From an uncultured Oscillospiraceae bacterium (GTDB taxonomy: Bacteria; Bacillota; Clostridia; Oscillospirales; Acutalibacteraceae), in the NCBI GenBank assembly GCA_900544375.1, contig UQUZ01000009.1, positions 1 through 64,000 on the forward strand: 64,000 nt of DNA, in the 5' to 3' direction. The notes under the pieces are model-generated. The model did not search any database. It was not told the origin of the DNA and saw only the letters and a list, made by a program, of their open reading frames with translations. This document shows positions 8,724 to 17,252 of the stretch, piece after piece (the first letter of the stretch is position 1; every line of letters begins with the position of its first letter). Made by a program: the position numbers and the translations under genes.

Positions 8724-10913
8724 TTAAAAACGCCGGTAATCGGATGCCGCAAAGGCAGCTGCTGCCATGAAGAGGATTGCCGGAAGCGTGGTGGTGACGA
8801 AGGGCGTTCCAACGGTGGCCTTAGCAGCTGGGGGAGACGAGGGCGGGCGCAGCGGGGCAGAAGGCAGTGCCGAGGGTCCGTCTGGCGTCAGCGCGGATGC
8901 CGTCACAGATGTGGCCGTAGTGCGCGTTTGCCCGGCCTGGGAGACCGGTTGTACCGAAATGACTTCAGTGGTCTGTAACAGAACAAAATCTTCCGGAACA
9001 GATGCTTCGGAGGGAATTTCCGTCAGCAGTACGCCACTGCCGTCTCTATACCGCACGCCGGAGCCGTCCACGCGGTCGTCCACCCCTTCCGTATCCACAT
9101 AAAAGCCGGCTGCAAGGCCGGAAACAAATGCTCCAATCTGGCGCATTCTTTCGTCTGTGAAGGCTTTTTTCAGCATGTCTGCGGCTGAGAATCCAGCAAG
9201 CTTTGCCAGTGTTCCAGCCCGCATGGAGGAGACAATTCCCAATGCGGGCTTCCACAGCGCGCCCGCCCCGCTTGATAAATAGGAGGCGTCCAGCTTTAGG
9301 TCGCTGAGCATTTTGTCACAGAGGGAAGCGGCGGCGGGGAGCAGCTGCTCGGTAATCAGCGCCTGGGTCAGCGCGGGATTTAGCTGCTCGAGCAGAGCGG
9401 AGAAGCTGGCGTTTGGCTCTTCCTGCCCAACGCTGTGGGCGAGCATCAGCTCGGTAAGGAAATCGCTGACTGTGTAAGGCTGGCCGCTGGCGGTCTGCGA
9501 TAGGGCGCTTCTGCAAAGCTTTTCGACCATTTGCTCCACCTCCTTTCGGAGCGGGCTCTTTCCGCTGGCGTCCGCTGTGAGCCATTGGTCGTCGAATTGG
9601 GCAAATAGATCGTGCGCCATAGGGATCAGGTCGCTGGAAATAGAGATGCGCAGGGCGGGCAGGAGGAAAGAGGCGGAGCTCTCAACCAGAACGGTGTCTG
9701 CGCCGTCAAGCCGGAGCGTCAAGTTAAGGTTGCCGCTGAGATTGATCGCAAGCGGCTGTTGCAGCGCGGATTGAATTGCTTTTTGTAGGGCTGAATCGAG
9801 CTCGCCGGTTTTTGCGAGCGTTTCAACCCCTTTTTTAAGCCCATCCGATTCAAGCGTGTTGAGTGGACCGTCTAAAAAGCGCATCGCATAACGAGCAAAG
9901 GCAGTTTCCGAAAAGAGGGATTGCCGCAGATGCTCCTGATAATCGATTCGCTGGCCTTGCCAGGTGATTTCCTTGACGCTCTCTGATTGGAGAGTGATTT
10001 GCCCGCCTTCTACCGTTGCGGTGCGGATCGGAGCGCCATAGGTAACGAGGGAGCCCGTTTCCATATCCAAAAGCCAGTTCCCCTCCGGAGAGGTGTATTG
10101 CGCAACATCCGTTTCGTGCATATGCCCGGTGAAAAAATAGGAGAGCCCCGCGTTGGCAAACTGCCGCGCGATTTCGGAGCTATTATGGATCGTGCCGTTA
10201 AAAGAGGCCGATCGGGCGCCGGATTGATGCGCCAATAAGGGGCGGTGTATGCCAGCGATCAGCGTTTCACCATTTTGCCGGGCTCTATCTGCCTGCTGCA
10301 ACACCCATTTCATTAACCCGTCGGAGATTGCGCCGCCCTCAACGCCCTGTTCATGGGCTTCGCTGTCAATCATGAGCAGGCGGATGCCGGGCTTTGGCGT
10401 AACCGCATAGGAAAGGCTGCCTTGTACCGCCTCTTCTGAAGGCTGGGGCTGATAGTAGGCGGCGCTGTCCGCGCCGTCGTAGCCGTACGCATGGAAGATA
10501 TCCCGGAATTCGGCGGGGGATAGGCCGCCGCTCATGTCGCTTTCGCCATTGATGACGAATACGCGGATCCCTGCCTGCTCAACCTTTTGCAGCTTTTGCG
10601 CCAATTCCTCCGCGCTTGCGCGGCCTGCGCCGCTGGTCAGGTCGCCTGTAAGAAGCAGCACATCGGGCCGTTGGCGGATCACAGCCTCAATCGCTTCTTC
10701 CGTTGCCGGTGCGCTCTCGCCATATAGCCGCCACTCGTTTCCATCTGCCGCCGCTTGATCGGCGGCGGCAAGATAATGCAGGTCAGATAGGATGCAGAGT
10801 TTGATGGAAGCAGTGCTTCCTGAGATGGCGGCAATGGCGGGCAGGAGGCAGCAGAGTATGCATAGACACAGGCAAAACGGGACGGCCCGTTTGATGGGAT
10901 CGCTGACCTTCAT
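8724..10913 (-). CDS. Exported calcineurin-like metallophosphoesterase with C-terminal membrane anchor
   Basis: 729 residues. An N-terminal hydrophobic stretch (about residues 11-30) acts as signal or anchor. Metallophosphoesterase motifs follow: LSDLHYL near 38, LLTGDLTS near 80, AGIHRP and FTGHMHE. The usual GNHD motif reads GESD here, so a conserved His is missing and activity is uncertain. A long helical region without recognisable domain follows, then a Pro/Ser/Ala-rich stalk and a final hydrophobic helix ending in DYRRF, without an LPXTG motif. This architecture suggests a surface enzyme tethered at both ends or after signal cleavage only at the C-terminus. ATG 10913 has AAAGGAGG 8 nt upstream. 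Substrate unknown. Confidence 0.75.
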   Translation of the reverse strand: MKVSDPIKRAVPFCLCLCILCCLLPAIAAISGSTASIKLCILSDLHYLAAADQAAADGNEWRLYGESAPATEEAIEAVIRQRPDVLLLTGDLTSGAGRASAEELAQKLQKVEQAGIRVFVINGESDMSGGLSPAEFRDIFHAYGYDGADSAAYYQPQPSEEAVQGSLSYAVTPKPGIRLLMIDSEAHEQGVEGGAISDGLMKWVLQQADRARQNGETLIAGIHRPLLAHQSGARSASFNGTIHNSSEIARQFANAGLSYFFTGHMHETDVAQYTSPEGNWLLDMETGSLVTYGAPIRTATVEGGQITLQSESVKEITWQGQRIDYQEHLRQSLFSETAFARYAMRFLDGPLNTLESDGLKKGVETLAKTGELDSALQKAIQSALQQPLAINLSGNLNLTLRLDGADTVLVESSASFLLPALRISISSDLIPMAHDLFAQFDDQWLTADASGKSPLRKEVEQMVEKLCRSALSQTASGQPYTVSDFLTELMLAHSVGQEEPNASFSALLEQLNPALTQALITEQLLPAAASLCDKMLSDLKLDASYLSSGAGALWKPALGIVSSMRAGTLAKLAGFSAADMLKKAFTDERMRQIGAFVSGLAAGFYVDTEGVDDRVDGSGVRYRDGSGVLLTEIPSEASVPEDFVLLQTTEVISVQPVSQAGQTRTTATSVTASALTPDGPSALPSAPLRPPSSPPAAKATVGTPFVTTTLPAILFMAAAAFAASDYRRF

Positions 10914-11098
10914 ACAGCACCCTCCTTTTTGCGTCAAAACGCATCGCCGGGAATTCATTACAGAGTTCAGTATCTGCATTTTTGAGCTGGAACGGTACAT
11001 TTTGCATCTGAAAATTTATGGAAAATCACCGCTCGGCCAGAGTGCTTCACGGCAAAACGGAAATTCATCAAAAAGTTATATATTTTTTGCAGGCGGTG

Positions 11099-11107
11099 TG
11101 CTATAAT
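11099..11107 (+). promoter_or_regulatory. Extended -10 promoter upstream of secA
   Basis: TGCTATAAT is a good extended -10 element in the 310 bp gap between the divergent metallophosphoesterase and secA. No good -35 is visible, which is common for extended -10 promoters. Confidence 0.5.
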
Positions 11108-11223
11108 GAAAAAACATTGTGGATTTTTATGCCTGCCGCCCTTTTTTAGGAAAGGACCGGCATGATGGAATTGCCAAATATTAGAAGGGGCTTTTCCAAA
11201 ACCATACTGAGGAGACTTGTAGA

Positions 11224-13992
11224 ATGGGATTTTTAAAAAAACTGTTTGGCGACTATTCCGCAAAGGAGGTAAAGCGCGTTCTTCCCCTGCGGGATAAGGT
11301 GCTTGCCTTGGAGGAAACATACGCCGCTAAAACGGATGAGGAGCTGCAGGCCGTGACCCCTGCGCTCAGGGAGCGGCTCGCAAACGGGGAAACGCTTGAC
11401 GATATCCTGCCGGATGCGTTTGCCGCCTGCCGGGAGGCTTCTTGGCGCGTATTGGGGATGAAGCATTTTCCCGTGCAGGTTGTCGGCGGCATCATCCTGC
11501 ATCAAGGCCGCATCGCTGAGATGAAAACCGGTGAGGGCAAAACGCTCGTCGCTACCCTGCCCGCATACCTCAATGCCTTATCCGGCAAGGGGGTGCATGT
11601 CGTCACGGTCAATGATTACCTCGCCCGGCGTGACTCGGAGTGGATGGGCAAGGTTTACCGCTTCTTGGGGCTGAAGGTCGGCCTGATTGTCCATGAGAAA
11701 AACGACGCGGAGCGCAGGGAAGCCTACGCGGCGGATATCACCTACGGCACAAACAACGAGATGGGCTTTGACTACCTGCGTGATAATATGGTGCCCTATA
11801 AAGAGTTGAAGGTGCAGCGTGGCCATAATTTCGGCATCGTCGATGAAGTGGACTCTATCTTGATCGACGAAGCGCGCACGCCGCTGATTATCTCCGGTAA
11901 GGGCGACGCCTCCACCGACCTTTACCGCCAGGCGAATGAGTTCGCCAAGCGTTTGAAGGTGGTGCGCATCAAGGAGCAGGATACGAAGAAAAACGCCGAG
12001 GAAGAGGCGGACGCCGACTATATCGTTGATGAAAAAGCCAAAACGGCCGTGCTCACCAAAGAGGGAGTGAAAAAGGCGGAAGCCTACTTTCATGTGGACA
12101 ACCTCATGGATCTCGACAACGTTACAGTCCAGCACCACATCAACATGGCTATCCGCGCGCAGGGCGTAATGAAGCGCGATGTGGATTATGTGGTGAAGGA
12201 TGGGCAGGTGCTCATTGTGGATGAGTTCACCGGCCGCATCATGCTCGGCCGCCGCTATAGCGAGGGCTTGCACCAGGCGATCGAGGCCAAGGAGGGCGTG
12301 AAGGTTGAGTCGGAGAACAAGACGCTTGCGACCATCACCTTCCAGAATTATTTCCGCCTGTATGAAAAGCTCTCCGGTATGACCGGCACGGCAATGACGG
12401 AGAGCGAGGAATTCCAGGAGATTTATAAGCTCGATGCCGTCGAAATCCCTACCAATAAGCCGATGGTGCGCGACGACCACCCGGATGCAGTGTATGCAAC
12501 GACGGAAGCGAAATATAAAGCTGTGATTGACCAAATTGAGGAGTGCCATAAAAAGGGCCAGCCTGTGCTGGTGGGCACGATCTCCATTGAAAAGTCCGAG
12601 CTTTTGAGCGCGATGCTCAAAAAGCGCCGTATCAAGCATGAAGTGCTCAATGCGAAATATCATGAGAAGGAAGCGGAGATCATTGCCCAAGCCGGTAAGT
12701 TCGGCGCGGTGACGATCGCCACGAATATGGCGGGCCGCGGCACGGATATCATGCTTGGCGGTAACTCCGAATACTTGGCTAAAGCGGAGATGCGCCGCAT
12801 GCAGATTCGTGAGGAACTCATCAGCGAGGCGACTGGTTTCGCGGAGACAGACGATCAGGAGATTCTGGATGCACGCCGCACTTTTACTGAGCTTGACAAG
12901 AAATATAAGGAGGAGATTGCCGAGGAAGCGGAAAAGGTGCGCCAGGCTGGCGGCCTCTTCATCATCGGCACGGAGCGGCATGAATCCCGCCGGATTGATA
13001 ACCAGCTGCGCGGCCGTTCCGGCCGTCAGGGGGATCCCGGTGAAAGCCGCTTTTACCTCTCCTTGCAGGATGACCTGTTCCGCCTGTTCGGCGGCGATCG
13101 GATGGCGAACCTTGCCGATTCCTTCGCAGCCCGTGGGCTGGAGGATGCGCCGATTGAGTTGAAACTCGTCTCCAATTCCATTGAGAGCGCACAGCGTAAG
13201 GTGGAATCCCGCAACTTTGCAATTCGCAAAAACGTGTTGCAGTTCGACGACGTCATCAACCGCCAGCGAGAGCTGATCTACAAGCAGCGAGATATGGTGC
13301 TCGACGGCGAGGATCTGAAGCCGACAATCCTCAAGATGATTGACGAGACGATCACGCAGGCCATTGATCTGTATTGTCCCGCCGGCAATGAAAAGGCGGA
13401 TTGGAACCCCAAGGCGCTGCATGAGAATTATCAATGGTTGGTAAAGCCGGAGGATATCGAAGGCGAGATCGACCGCGACACATTGCAGGATACGCTCATC
13501 GAGCGCGCGCATGCGCTTTATAATGAGCGGGAAGAGAAATTTACGCCCGAAATCATGCGCCAGCTTGAACGCAAGGTGTTGCTCGATAATGTGGATGCGC
13601 GCTGGATGGAGCATATCGACGCGCTCGATGAGCTCAAAAAGGGCATCGGCCTGCGTGCTTACGGCCAGCAGGACCCGGTTGTTGCCTTCCGGCTGGAGAG
13701 CTTCGATATGTTCGACGAGATGACCGCTTCTATCCGCGAGGGCACCGTGCGCATTATGCTGACTGTGCCGGTGCGCAGCGAGGAGGACGTCCGCCGCGAG
13801 CAGCAGGCGAAAATTACCTCCACCAGCGGCGCGTCCGACGGCTCTGATAAGGCGCGCCCGGTGCGCAAGGATAAAAAGCCTGGGCCGAACGATCCCTGCT
13901 ATTGCGGAAGCGGAAAAAAGTATAAAAAGTGCCACATGCAGGCCGATCAGGCAGAAGCGGCAAAGGCCGCCGCGGCAAACCGCGGAAGGTAA
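11224..13992 (+). CDS. secA: Preprotein translocase ATPase SecA
   Basis: 922 residues, normal for SecA, the motor that drives unfolded preproteins through SecYEG. MKTGEGKT (Walker A) lies near residue 101, DEVDSILIDEARTPLI (DEAD motif) near 208, the preprotein-binding domain between, and the second ATPase fold has NMAGRGTDIMLGG and the arginine-finger region GRSGRQGDPG. The C-terminus ends in the zinc-binding SEC-C motif CYCGSGKKYKKCH, used for SecB or lipid contacts. Start ATG 11224 has GAGGAGA-like sequence upstream. Followed by a terminator at 14034-14077; monocistronic. Confidence 0.98.
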   Translation: MGFLKKLFGDYSAKEVKRVLPLRDKVLALEETYAAKTDEELQAVTPALRERLANGETLDDILPDAFAACREASWRVLGMKHFPVQVVGGIILHQGRIAEMKTGEGKTLVATLPAYLNALSGKGVHVVTVNDYLARRDSEWMGKVYRFLGLKVGLIVHEKNDAERREAYAADITYGTNNEMGFDYLRDNMVPYKELKVQRGHNFGIVDEVDSILIDEARTPLIISGKGDASTDLYRQANEFAKRLKVVRIKEQDTKKNAEEEADADYIVDEKAKTAVLTKEGVKKAEAYFHVDNLMDLDNVTVQHHINMAIRAQGVMKRDVDYVVKDGQVLIVDEFTGRIMLGRRYSEGLHQAIEAKEGVKVESENKTLATITFQNYFRLYEKLSGMTGTAMTESEEFQEIYKLDAVEIPTNKPMVRDDHPDAVYATTEAKYKAVIDQIEECHKKGQPVLVGTISIEKSELLSAMLKKRRIKHEVLNAKYHEKEAEIIAQAGKFGAVTIATNMAGRGTDIMLGGNSEYLAKAEMRRMQIREELISEATGFAETDDQEILDARRTFTELDKKYKEEIAEEAEKVRQAGGLFIIGTERHESRRIDNQLRGRSGRQGDPGESRFYLSLQDDLFRLFGGDRMANLADSFAARGLEDAPIELKLVSNSIESAQRKVESRNFAIRKNVLQFDDVINRQRELIYKQRDMVLDGEDLKPTILKMIDETITQAIDLYCPAGNEKADWNPKALHENYQWLVKPEDIEGEIDRDTLQDTLIERAHALYNEREEKFTPEIMRQLERKVLLDNVDARWMEHIDALDELKKGIGLRAYGQQDPVVAFRLESFDMFDEMTASIREGTVRIMLTVPVRSEEDVRREQQAKITSTSGASDGSDKARPVRKDKKPGPNDPCYCGSGKKYKKCHMQADQAEAAKAAAANRGR

Positions 13993-14033
13993 GCGCACAT
14001 TGCGATTTGCCGCTGCGGATAAATGGAATATGG

Positions 14034-14077
14034 AAAAACCTATACAGGTGGTTATACCATCGGTATAGGTTTTTTTA
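14034..14077 (+). terminator. Terminator after secA
   Basis: AAAACCTATAC pairs with GTATAGGTTTT around a 17 nt apical part, followed by a run of T. Confidence 0.75.
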
Positions 14078-14361
14078 CAAATCATACGATTGCTCTGATT
14101 TGTAGAATGCATAGGAAGCGCTTATACGCAGGTACTTTTTGGATTTCCTTTAAATATGCAAAGAATACAAATATCAGGTGGCTGGCCGCTCTCGTAAGCA
14201 GCGCGTATCCCTTTGCTCCATATGTTTGCGGCAAGCCTTGCATTGTTATTTCGCTGCGCTTTAATAAAAGGGCTTGCTTGTGACGTAAGGGAATGAAGTA
14301 TAATGACAATAGCAGCACAACAATCCATGAAGGCTGTGCCCTTCTCTCTGATATTTTGTAA

Positions 14362-14389
14362 GCATCAATGTACAGGGGTACACTGATGC
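14362..14389. promoter_or_regulatory. 28 bp dyad in front of the MerR gene (operator or transposon-end remnant)
   Basis: GCATCA and TGATGC flank TGTACAGGGGTACA, giving an interrupted palindrome. TTGTAA (14356-14361) and TACACT (14379-14384), 17 bp apart, could be a promoter overlapping it, the layout of MerR-type operators. Its first 22 bases match the right end of the element at 46920-47181 (inverted) with one difference, so it may instead be a joined or deleted element end. The rest of the 14078-14398 gap has no gene; an isolated TATAAT is near 14299. Confidence 0.5.
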
Positions 14390-14401
14390 AAAAAACGGGT
14401 G

Positions 14402-15217
14402 ATGAAAATGATTCATGACAAGCACGATAAGGCGATTCCGCCAGGGTATATGACTGTGGGAGAAGTGGCGAAAAAAATGGGAGTTACCGTCCGCGCGCTG
14501 CAATATTATGATAGGCAGGGCCTGCTTTCCCCCTCGGCAGAGAGCGCGGGCGGGCGCAGGCTCTATGCGGATAAGGACTTGATTCGGCTTCATCAGATTC
14601 TGTCTCTGAAACATTTGGGGTTTTCATTGGACGATATCAAAAACCGATTGAGCTCCCTGAACACTCCTGCCGATGTTGCGCAGGCGCTCTCTGAGCAGGC
14701 AGCCGCCGTGCAGGAAAAGATCGAGGTCCTGTCGGAATCCCTGCGGGAGATTGAGGCGCTGAAGGCCGAGGTGCTCCAAATGCAATCGGTAAATTTTAAA
14801 AAGTATGCCGACATTATCGTAAACCTTCAAATGAATAATACGTTCTACTGGCTGATTAAGCATTTTGACGACCGGACGCTTGATCATATCCGGAGCCGTT
14901 TTGATCAAACCAGCGGTTTGAAGATGATTGAAACCTTTCATAACCTGCAAAGCGAGGCGATACGGCTTCAGGGGGACGGCGTATCGCCCGAAAGCGAAAA
15001 AGGCCAAGCTTTTGCCGAAGCGTTTTGGCAGATGGTGACGGAGTTCACAGGCGGGGATCGGGAGATTCTGTCGCTTCTGATGGAGGTCGGAAAATTCGAT
15101 GGGCTGGATAATGAATGGAAGCAAAAACAAACCGCCGCCAATGCGTTTATCGAACCAGCCTTGAGCGTTTACTTTACAAATCTGGGCGTTAATCCATTTG
15201 AGGAGGGGCCAAATTGA
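14402..15217 (+). CDS. MerR-family transcriptional regulator of the adjacent ABC exporter
   Basis: About 271 residues. The N-terminal winged helix-turn-helix is a clear MerR domain (YMTVGEVAKKMGVTVRALQY, then GRRLYADKDL and HLGFSLDDIKNRL), followed by a coiled-coil dimerisation helix (residues about 85-125) and a larger helical C-terminal domain of the multidrug-sensing type without the metal-binding cysteines of CueR/ZntR. A ligand-sensing activator is therefore likely. Its stop overlaps the start of the ABC ATPase by 4 nt, so regulator and transporter are co-transcribed. The start is uncertain: GTG 14399, ATG 14402 and ATG 14408 are all possible, with weak ribosome sites. Confidence 0.85.
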   Translation: MKMIHDKHDKAIPPGYMTVGEVAKKMGVTVRALQYYDRQGLLSPSAESAGGRRLYADKDLIRLHQILSLKHLGFSLDDIKNRLSSLNTPADVAQALSEQAAAVQEKIEVLSESLREIEALKAEVLQMQSVNFKKYADIIVNLQMNNTFYWLIKHFDDRTLDHIRSRFDQTSGLKMIETFHNLQSEAIRLQGDGVSPESEKGQAFAEAFWQMVTEFTGGDREILSLLMEVGKFDGLDNEWKQKQTAANAFIEPALSVYFTNLGVNPFEEGPN

Positions 15218-16029
15218 AGGAAGCCATTCAGGTAAATGAGCTTAGGAAAAGCTACGGCGATCATGCCGTGCTGAAGGGGCTCACGTTTCATGTAGCCAAA
15301 GGCGAAGTTTTTGCGTTGCTCGGCGTGAACGGCGCTGGAAAAACCACGGCTCTGGAATGTATGGAAGGATTGCGCAAGTATGATGGCGGCAGTGTTGTAG
15401 CGGATGGAAGGATGGGGATTCAGCTGCAATCAGCCTCCCTCCCATCCCACATCAGGCCGATGGAGGCGGTGCGGCTATTTGCAAAATGGAACCGGGTGGA
15501 GGCAGATCGCTCCATGCTTGCCTCCCTCGGCATCCAAGAGCTAGCAAAAAAGCAATATGCAGACCTGTCCACGGGTCAAAAAAGGCGGCTCCACCTCGCG
15601 CTTGCCTTAATCAGTGATCCTGATATCATCTTTCTCGATGAGCCCACGGCCGGGCTTGATGTGGAAGGAAGGAGCTCGCTGCATGATCAGATCCGTAAGC
15701 TGAAAGCGCAGGGGAAAACCATTGTTTTGGCCAGCCACGATATGGCGGAGGTTGAAAGCCTGTGCGACCGCATTGCAATTTTGAATGGCGGAAACCTCGC
15801 ATATCTGGGCACGGTCGCACAACTGACCGCAAAAATCGGAAAACGCTATGCCATTCGCATAACAACCGGACGGGGCACTGAAACGTATCATTCCGACCAT
15901 ATTGCAGAGACCCTGCTGGAGTTGCTTGAGAAGTTGAAGCGGCAGGGCATTGCTGTGCTGGATATTGAAATTGATCGGGGAACGTTGGAACAAGATTTTT
16001 TAGAAATTGCAAGGGGGCATGGCGAATGA
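15214..16029 (+). CDS. ABC transporter ATP-binding protein (ABC-2 exporter type)
   Basis: 271 residues starting at TTG 15214 after GGAGGGG, overlapping the MerR stop. Walker A is GVNGAGKTT near residue 37, the signature is LSTGQKRRL, Walker B is IIFLDEPTAGLD, followed by the H-loop LASHDM. The C-terminal extension of about 60 residues is typical of CcmA/BcrA-type drug and peptide exporter ATPases. Together with the next gene it forms a simple exporter; the MerR partner suggests induction by an antibiotic or other hydrophobic compound, which is inference. Confidence 0.92.
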   Translation: MKEAIQVNELRKSYGDHAVLKGLTFHVAKGEVFALLGVNGAGKTTALECMEGLRKYDGGSVVADGRMGIQLQSASLPSHIRPMEAVRLFAKWNRVEADRSMLASLGIQELAKKQYADLSTGQKRRLHLALALISDPDIIFLDEPTAGLDVEGRSSLHDQIRKLKAQGKTIVLASHDMAEVESLCDRIAILNGGNLAYLGTVAQLTAKIGKRYAIRITTGRGTETYHSDHIAETLLELLEKLKRQGIAVLDIEIDRGTLEQDFLEIARGHGE

Positions 16030-16745
16030 GCGCGTTTTTCTATGGCTTGGCTTTGCAGTGGAGGCTGGATATTCGCAGCAAGTCGCTGCTCATTACCTGT
16101 TATGTCGTTCCTCTCCTGTTTTTTGCCATCATGGGCGGAATTTTTACCTCCATAAACCCGGAGGCAAAAGCCACGCTGATTCAATCTATGACGGTCATGG
16201 GCGTAACCATGGGCGCGTTGATCGGGCTGCCGCCCTCCCTGGCGGAGGTGTACGGAAGCGATATCAAGAAAATGTACAGAGCCAATGGCGTGCCGTTATA
16301 TCTTGGGCTGGTATCAATGGCTATATCTGCGTTTCTCCATCTTTCAATGATGTCTGTAATCATCTGCGTCGCAGCCCCCTTTGCCTTTGACGCGGCGCTT
16401 CCAGCAAGCCTGCCGCAGTATGCTTGCTCGCTTGCGGTTTTGATTGCAGTATCGCTGAGTATCGGAAGTGTGTTAGGGCTGGCGGTGAGAAATCAGGCAA
16501 AGCTCACCATGATCTCGCAGCTGTTTTTTCTACCGTCTATCATGCTGTCAGGCATTTTGTTCCCCATCGATTTGCTTCCGCGGTTTTTCGAGATGCTGGG
16601 GAAGCTGTTTCCAGCGGCATGGGGATATGCGTTGATGGTGGGGGAAGGCTTTTCCTTTGCAACCCTGTGGCCTCTAGCGGCGCTGTTTGCGGCTGCGGGC
16701 GTTATCCTCATGGCTTTATTGAAGCGGTTGCAAACAGAAGGGTGA
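16026..16745 (+). CDS. ABC-2 type transporter permease
   Basis: 239 residues with six predicted membrane helices and the ABC-2 membrane domain pattern (LFFLPSIMLSGILFPIDLLP in the fifth segment). ATG 16026 overlaps the ATPase stop by 4 nt, indicating translational coupling. Probably dimerises with the upstream ATPase to export a small molecule. Substrate unknown. Confidence 0.88.
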   Translation: MSAFFYGLALQWRLDIRSKSLLITCYVVPLLFFAIMGGIFTSINPEAKATLIQSMTVMGVTMGALIGLPPSLAEVYGSDIKKMYRANGVPLYLGLVSMAISAFLHLSMMSVIICVAAPFAFDAALPASLPQYACSLAVLIAVSLSIGSVLGLAVRNQAKLTMISQLFFLPSIMLSGILFPIDLLPRFFEMLGKLFPAAWGYALMVGEGFSFATLWPLAALFAAAGVILMALLKRLQTEG

Positions 16746-16785
16746 GCGCGCACGGCAATCGGACAAAAGGCGCGGGAAATACTGT

Positions 16786-16815
16786 TTGACAGGTTAGGCG
16801 CGCTTGTGCTATAGT
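16786..16815 (+). promoter_or_regulatory. Promoter of the thiamine operon
   Basis: TTGACA (16786-16791), 18 bp spacer, TATAGT (16810-16815), placed directly before the TPP riboswitch. Confidence 0.8.
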
Positions 16816-16838
16816 AAAACTGCAACAATAAAATATGG

Positions 16839-16922
16839 ACAGGGGAGCTTGTGAGCAGGCTGAGAGGAAGTCATCAACTTCGACCCTTACACCTGATTTG
16901 GATAATGCCAACGTAGGGAGCG
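16839..16922 (+). ncRNA. TPP riboswitch (THI element)
   Basis: The conserved cores are present: GGGGAGC at the P1/P2 side, CTGAGAGGAAGT with the pyrimidine-sensing CUGAGA bulge, a short variable arm, ACCCTTACACCTGATTTGG and TAATGCCAACGTAGGGA. An intrinsic terminator follows 22 nt later, so TPP binding should cause premature termination of the thiC-thiM-thiE-HAD-thiD transcript. Confidence 0.97.
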
Positions 16923-16943
16923 AAAGCGCGATTGTTTTCGATC

Positions 16944-16981
16944 AGCGGGAAATGCCAAACGGTGTTTCCCGCTTTTTGTTT
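16944..16981 (+). terminator. Riboswitch-controlled terminator
   Basis: AGCGGGAAA (16944-16952) pairs with TTTCCCGCT (16965-16973), followed by TTTTGTTTTT. This is the expression platform of the TPP riboswitch. Confidence 0.9.
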
Positions 16982-17014
16982 TTCTGTCCATGGAATTTAA
17001 AGGAGGAAAGGGAG

Positions 17015-17231
17015 GGTTGTAAAATGCAAGATTTTGCAACCGTCTCCAGAAAAATCACTTGAGGGCCGTACAGTATGCCCCTCATTTTGCATCTGAAGAT
17101 GCAAAACCGTGCTTTTTCTCGGTGTGATTTTTATCCATGATGCAATGTGCCCTGCGATTTGTTCTCTTAAGGCATAAATTTTGCCCAAAATTTTGGATGC
17201 GCCAAAACCGCAAAATTTTGCGGCCCGGCGC
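17015..17231 (+). promoter_or_regulatory. Extended thiC leader with three further hairpins
   Basis: Between the riboswitch terminator and thiC are about 270 nt with three clear stems. The first (17015-17025 with 17031-17041, 11 bp) contains the start codon of a 12-codon ORF. The second (17085-17093 with 17098-17106) is TTTTGCATC/GATGCAAAA with a TGAA loop and a T-run soon after. The third is nested: GCGCC/GGCGC (17200-17204, 17227-17231) encloses CCGCAAAATTTTGCGG and ends 3-4 nt before the thiC ribosome site. Function unknown; a second control layer is an inference. Confidence 0.5.
17024..17062 (+). CDS. Possible 12-codon leader peptide
   Basis: ATG at 17024 follows the strong purine tract AGGAGGAAAGGGAGGG and encodes MQDFATVSRKIT. 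The start codon lies in an 11 bp hairpin. No run of regulatory codons is seen, so attenuation by translation is not obvious. It may be a real short ORF or chance. Confidence 0.25.
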   Translation: MQDFATVSRKIT

Positions 17232-17252
17232 AAGAAAGGAATGGTCATACAG

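Noticed and set aside
11578..14112. 844-codon open frame antisense to secA
   Set aside because: It mirrors secA codon structure in the opposite strand, has low-complexity His/Leu-rich composition and no ribosome site; secA itself is unambiguous.
14078..14330. A small gene between secA and the MerR regulator
   Set aside because: The open frames on both strands lack ribosome sites and have no coding character.
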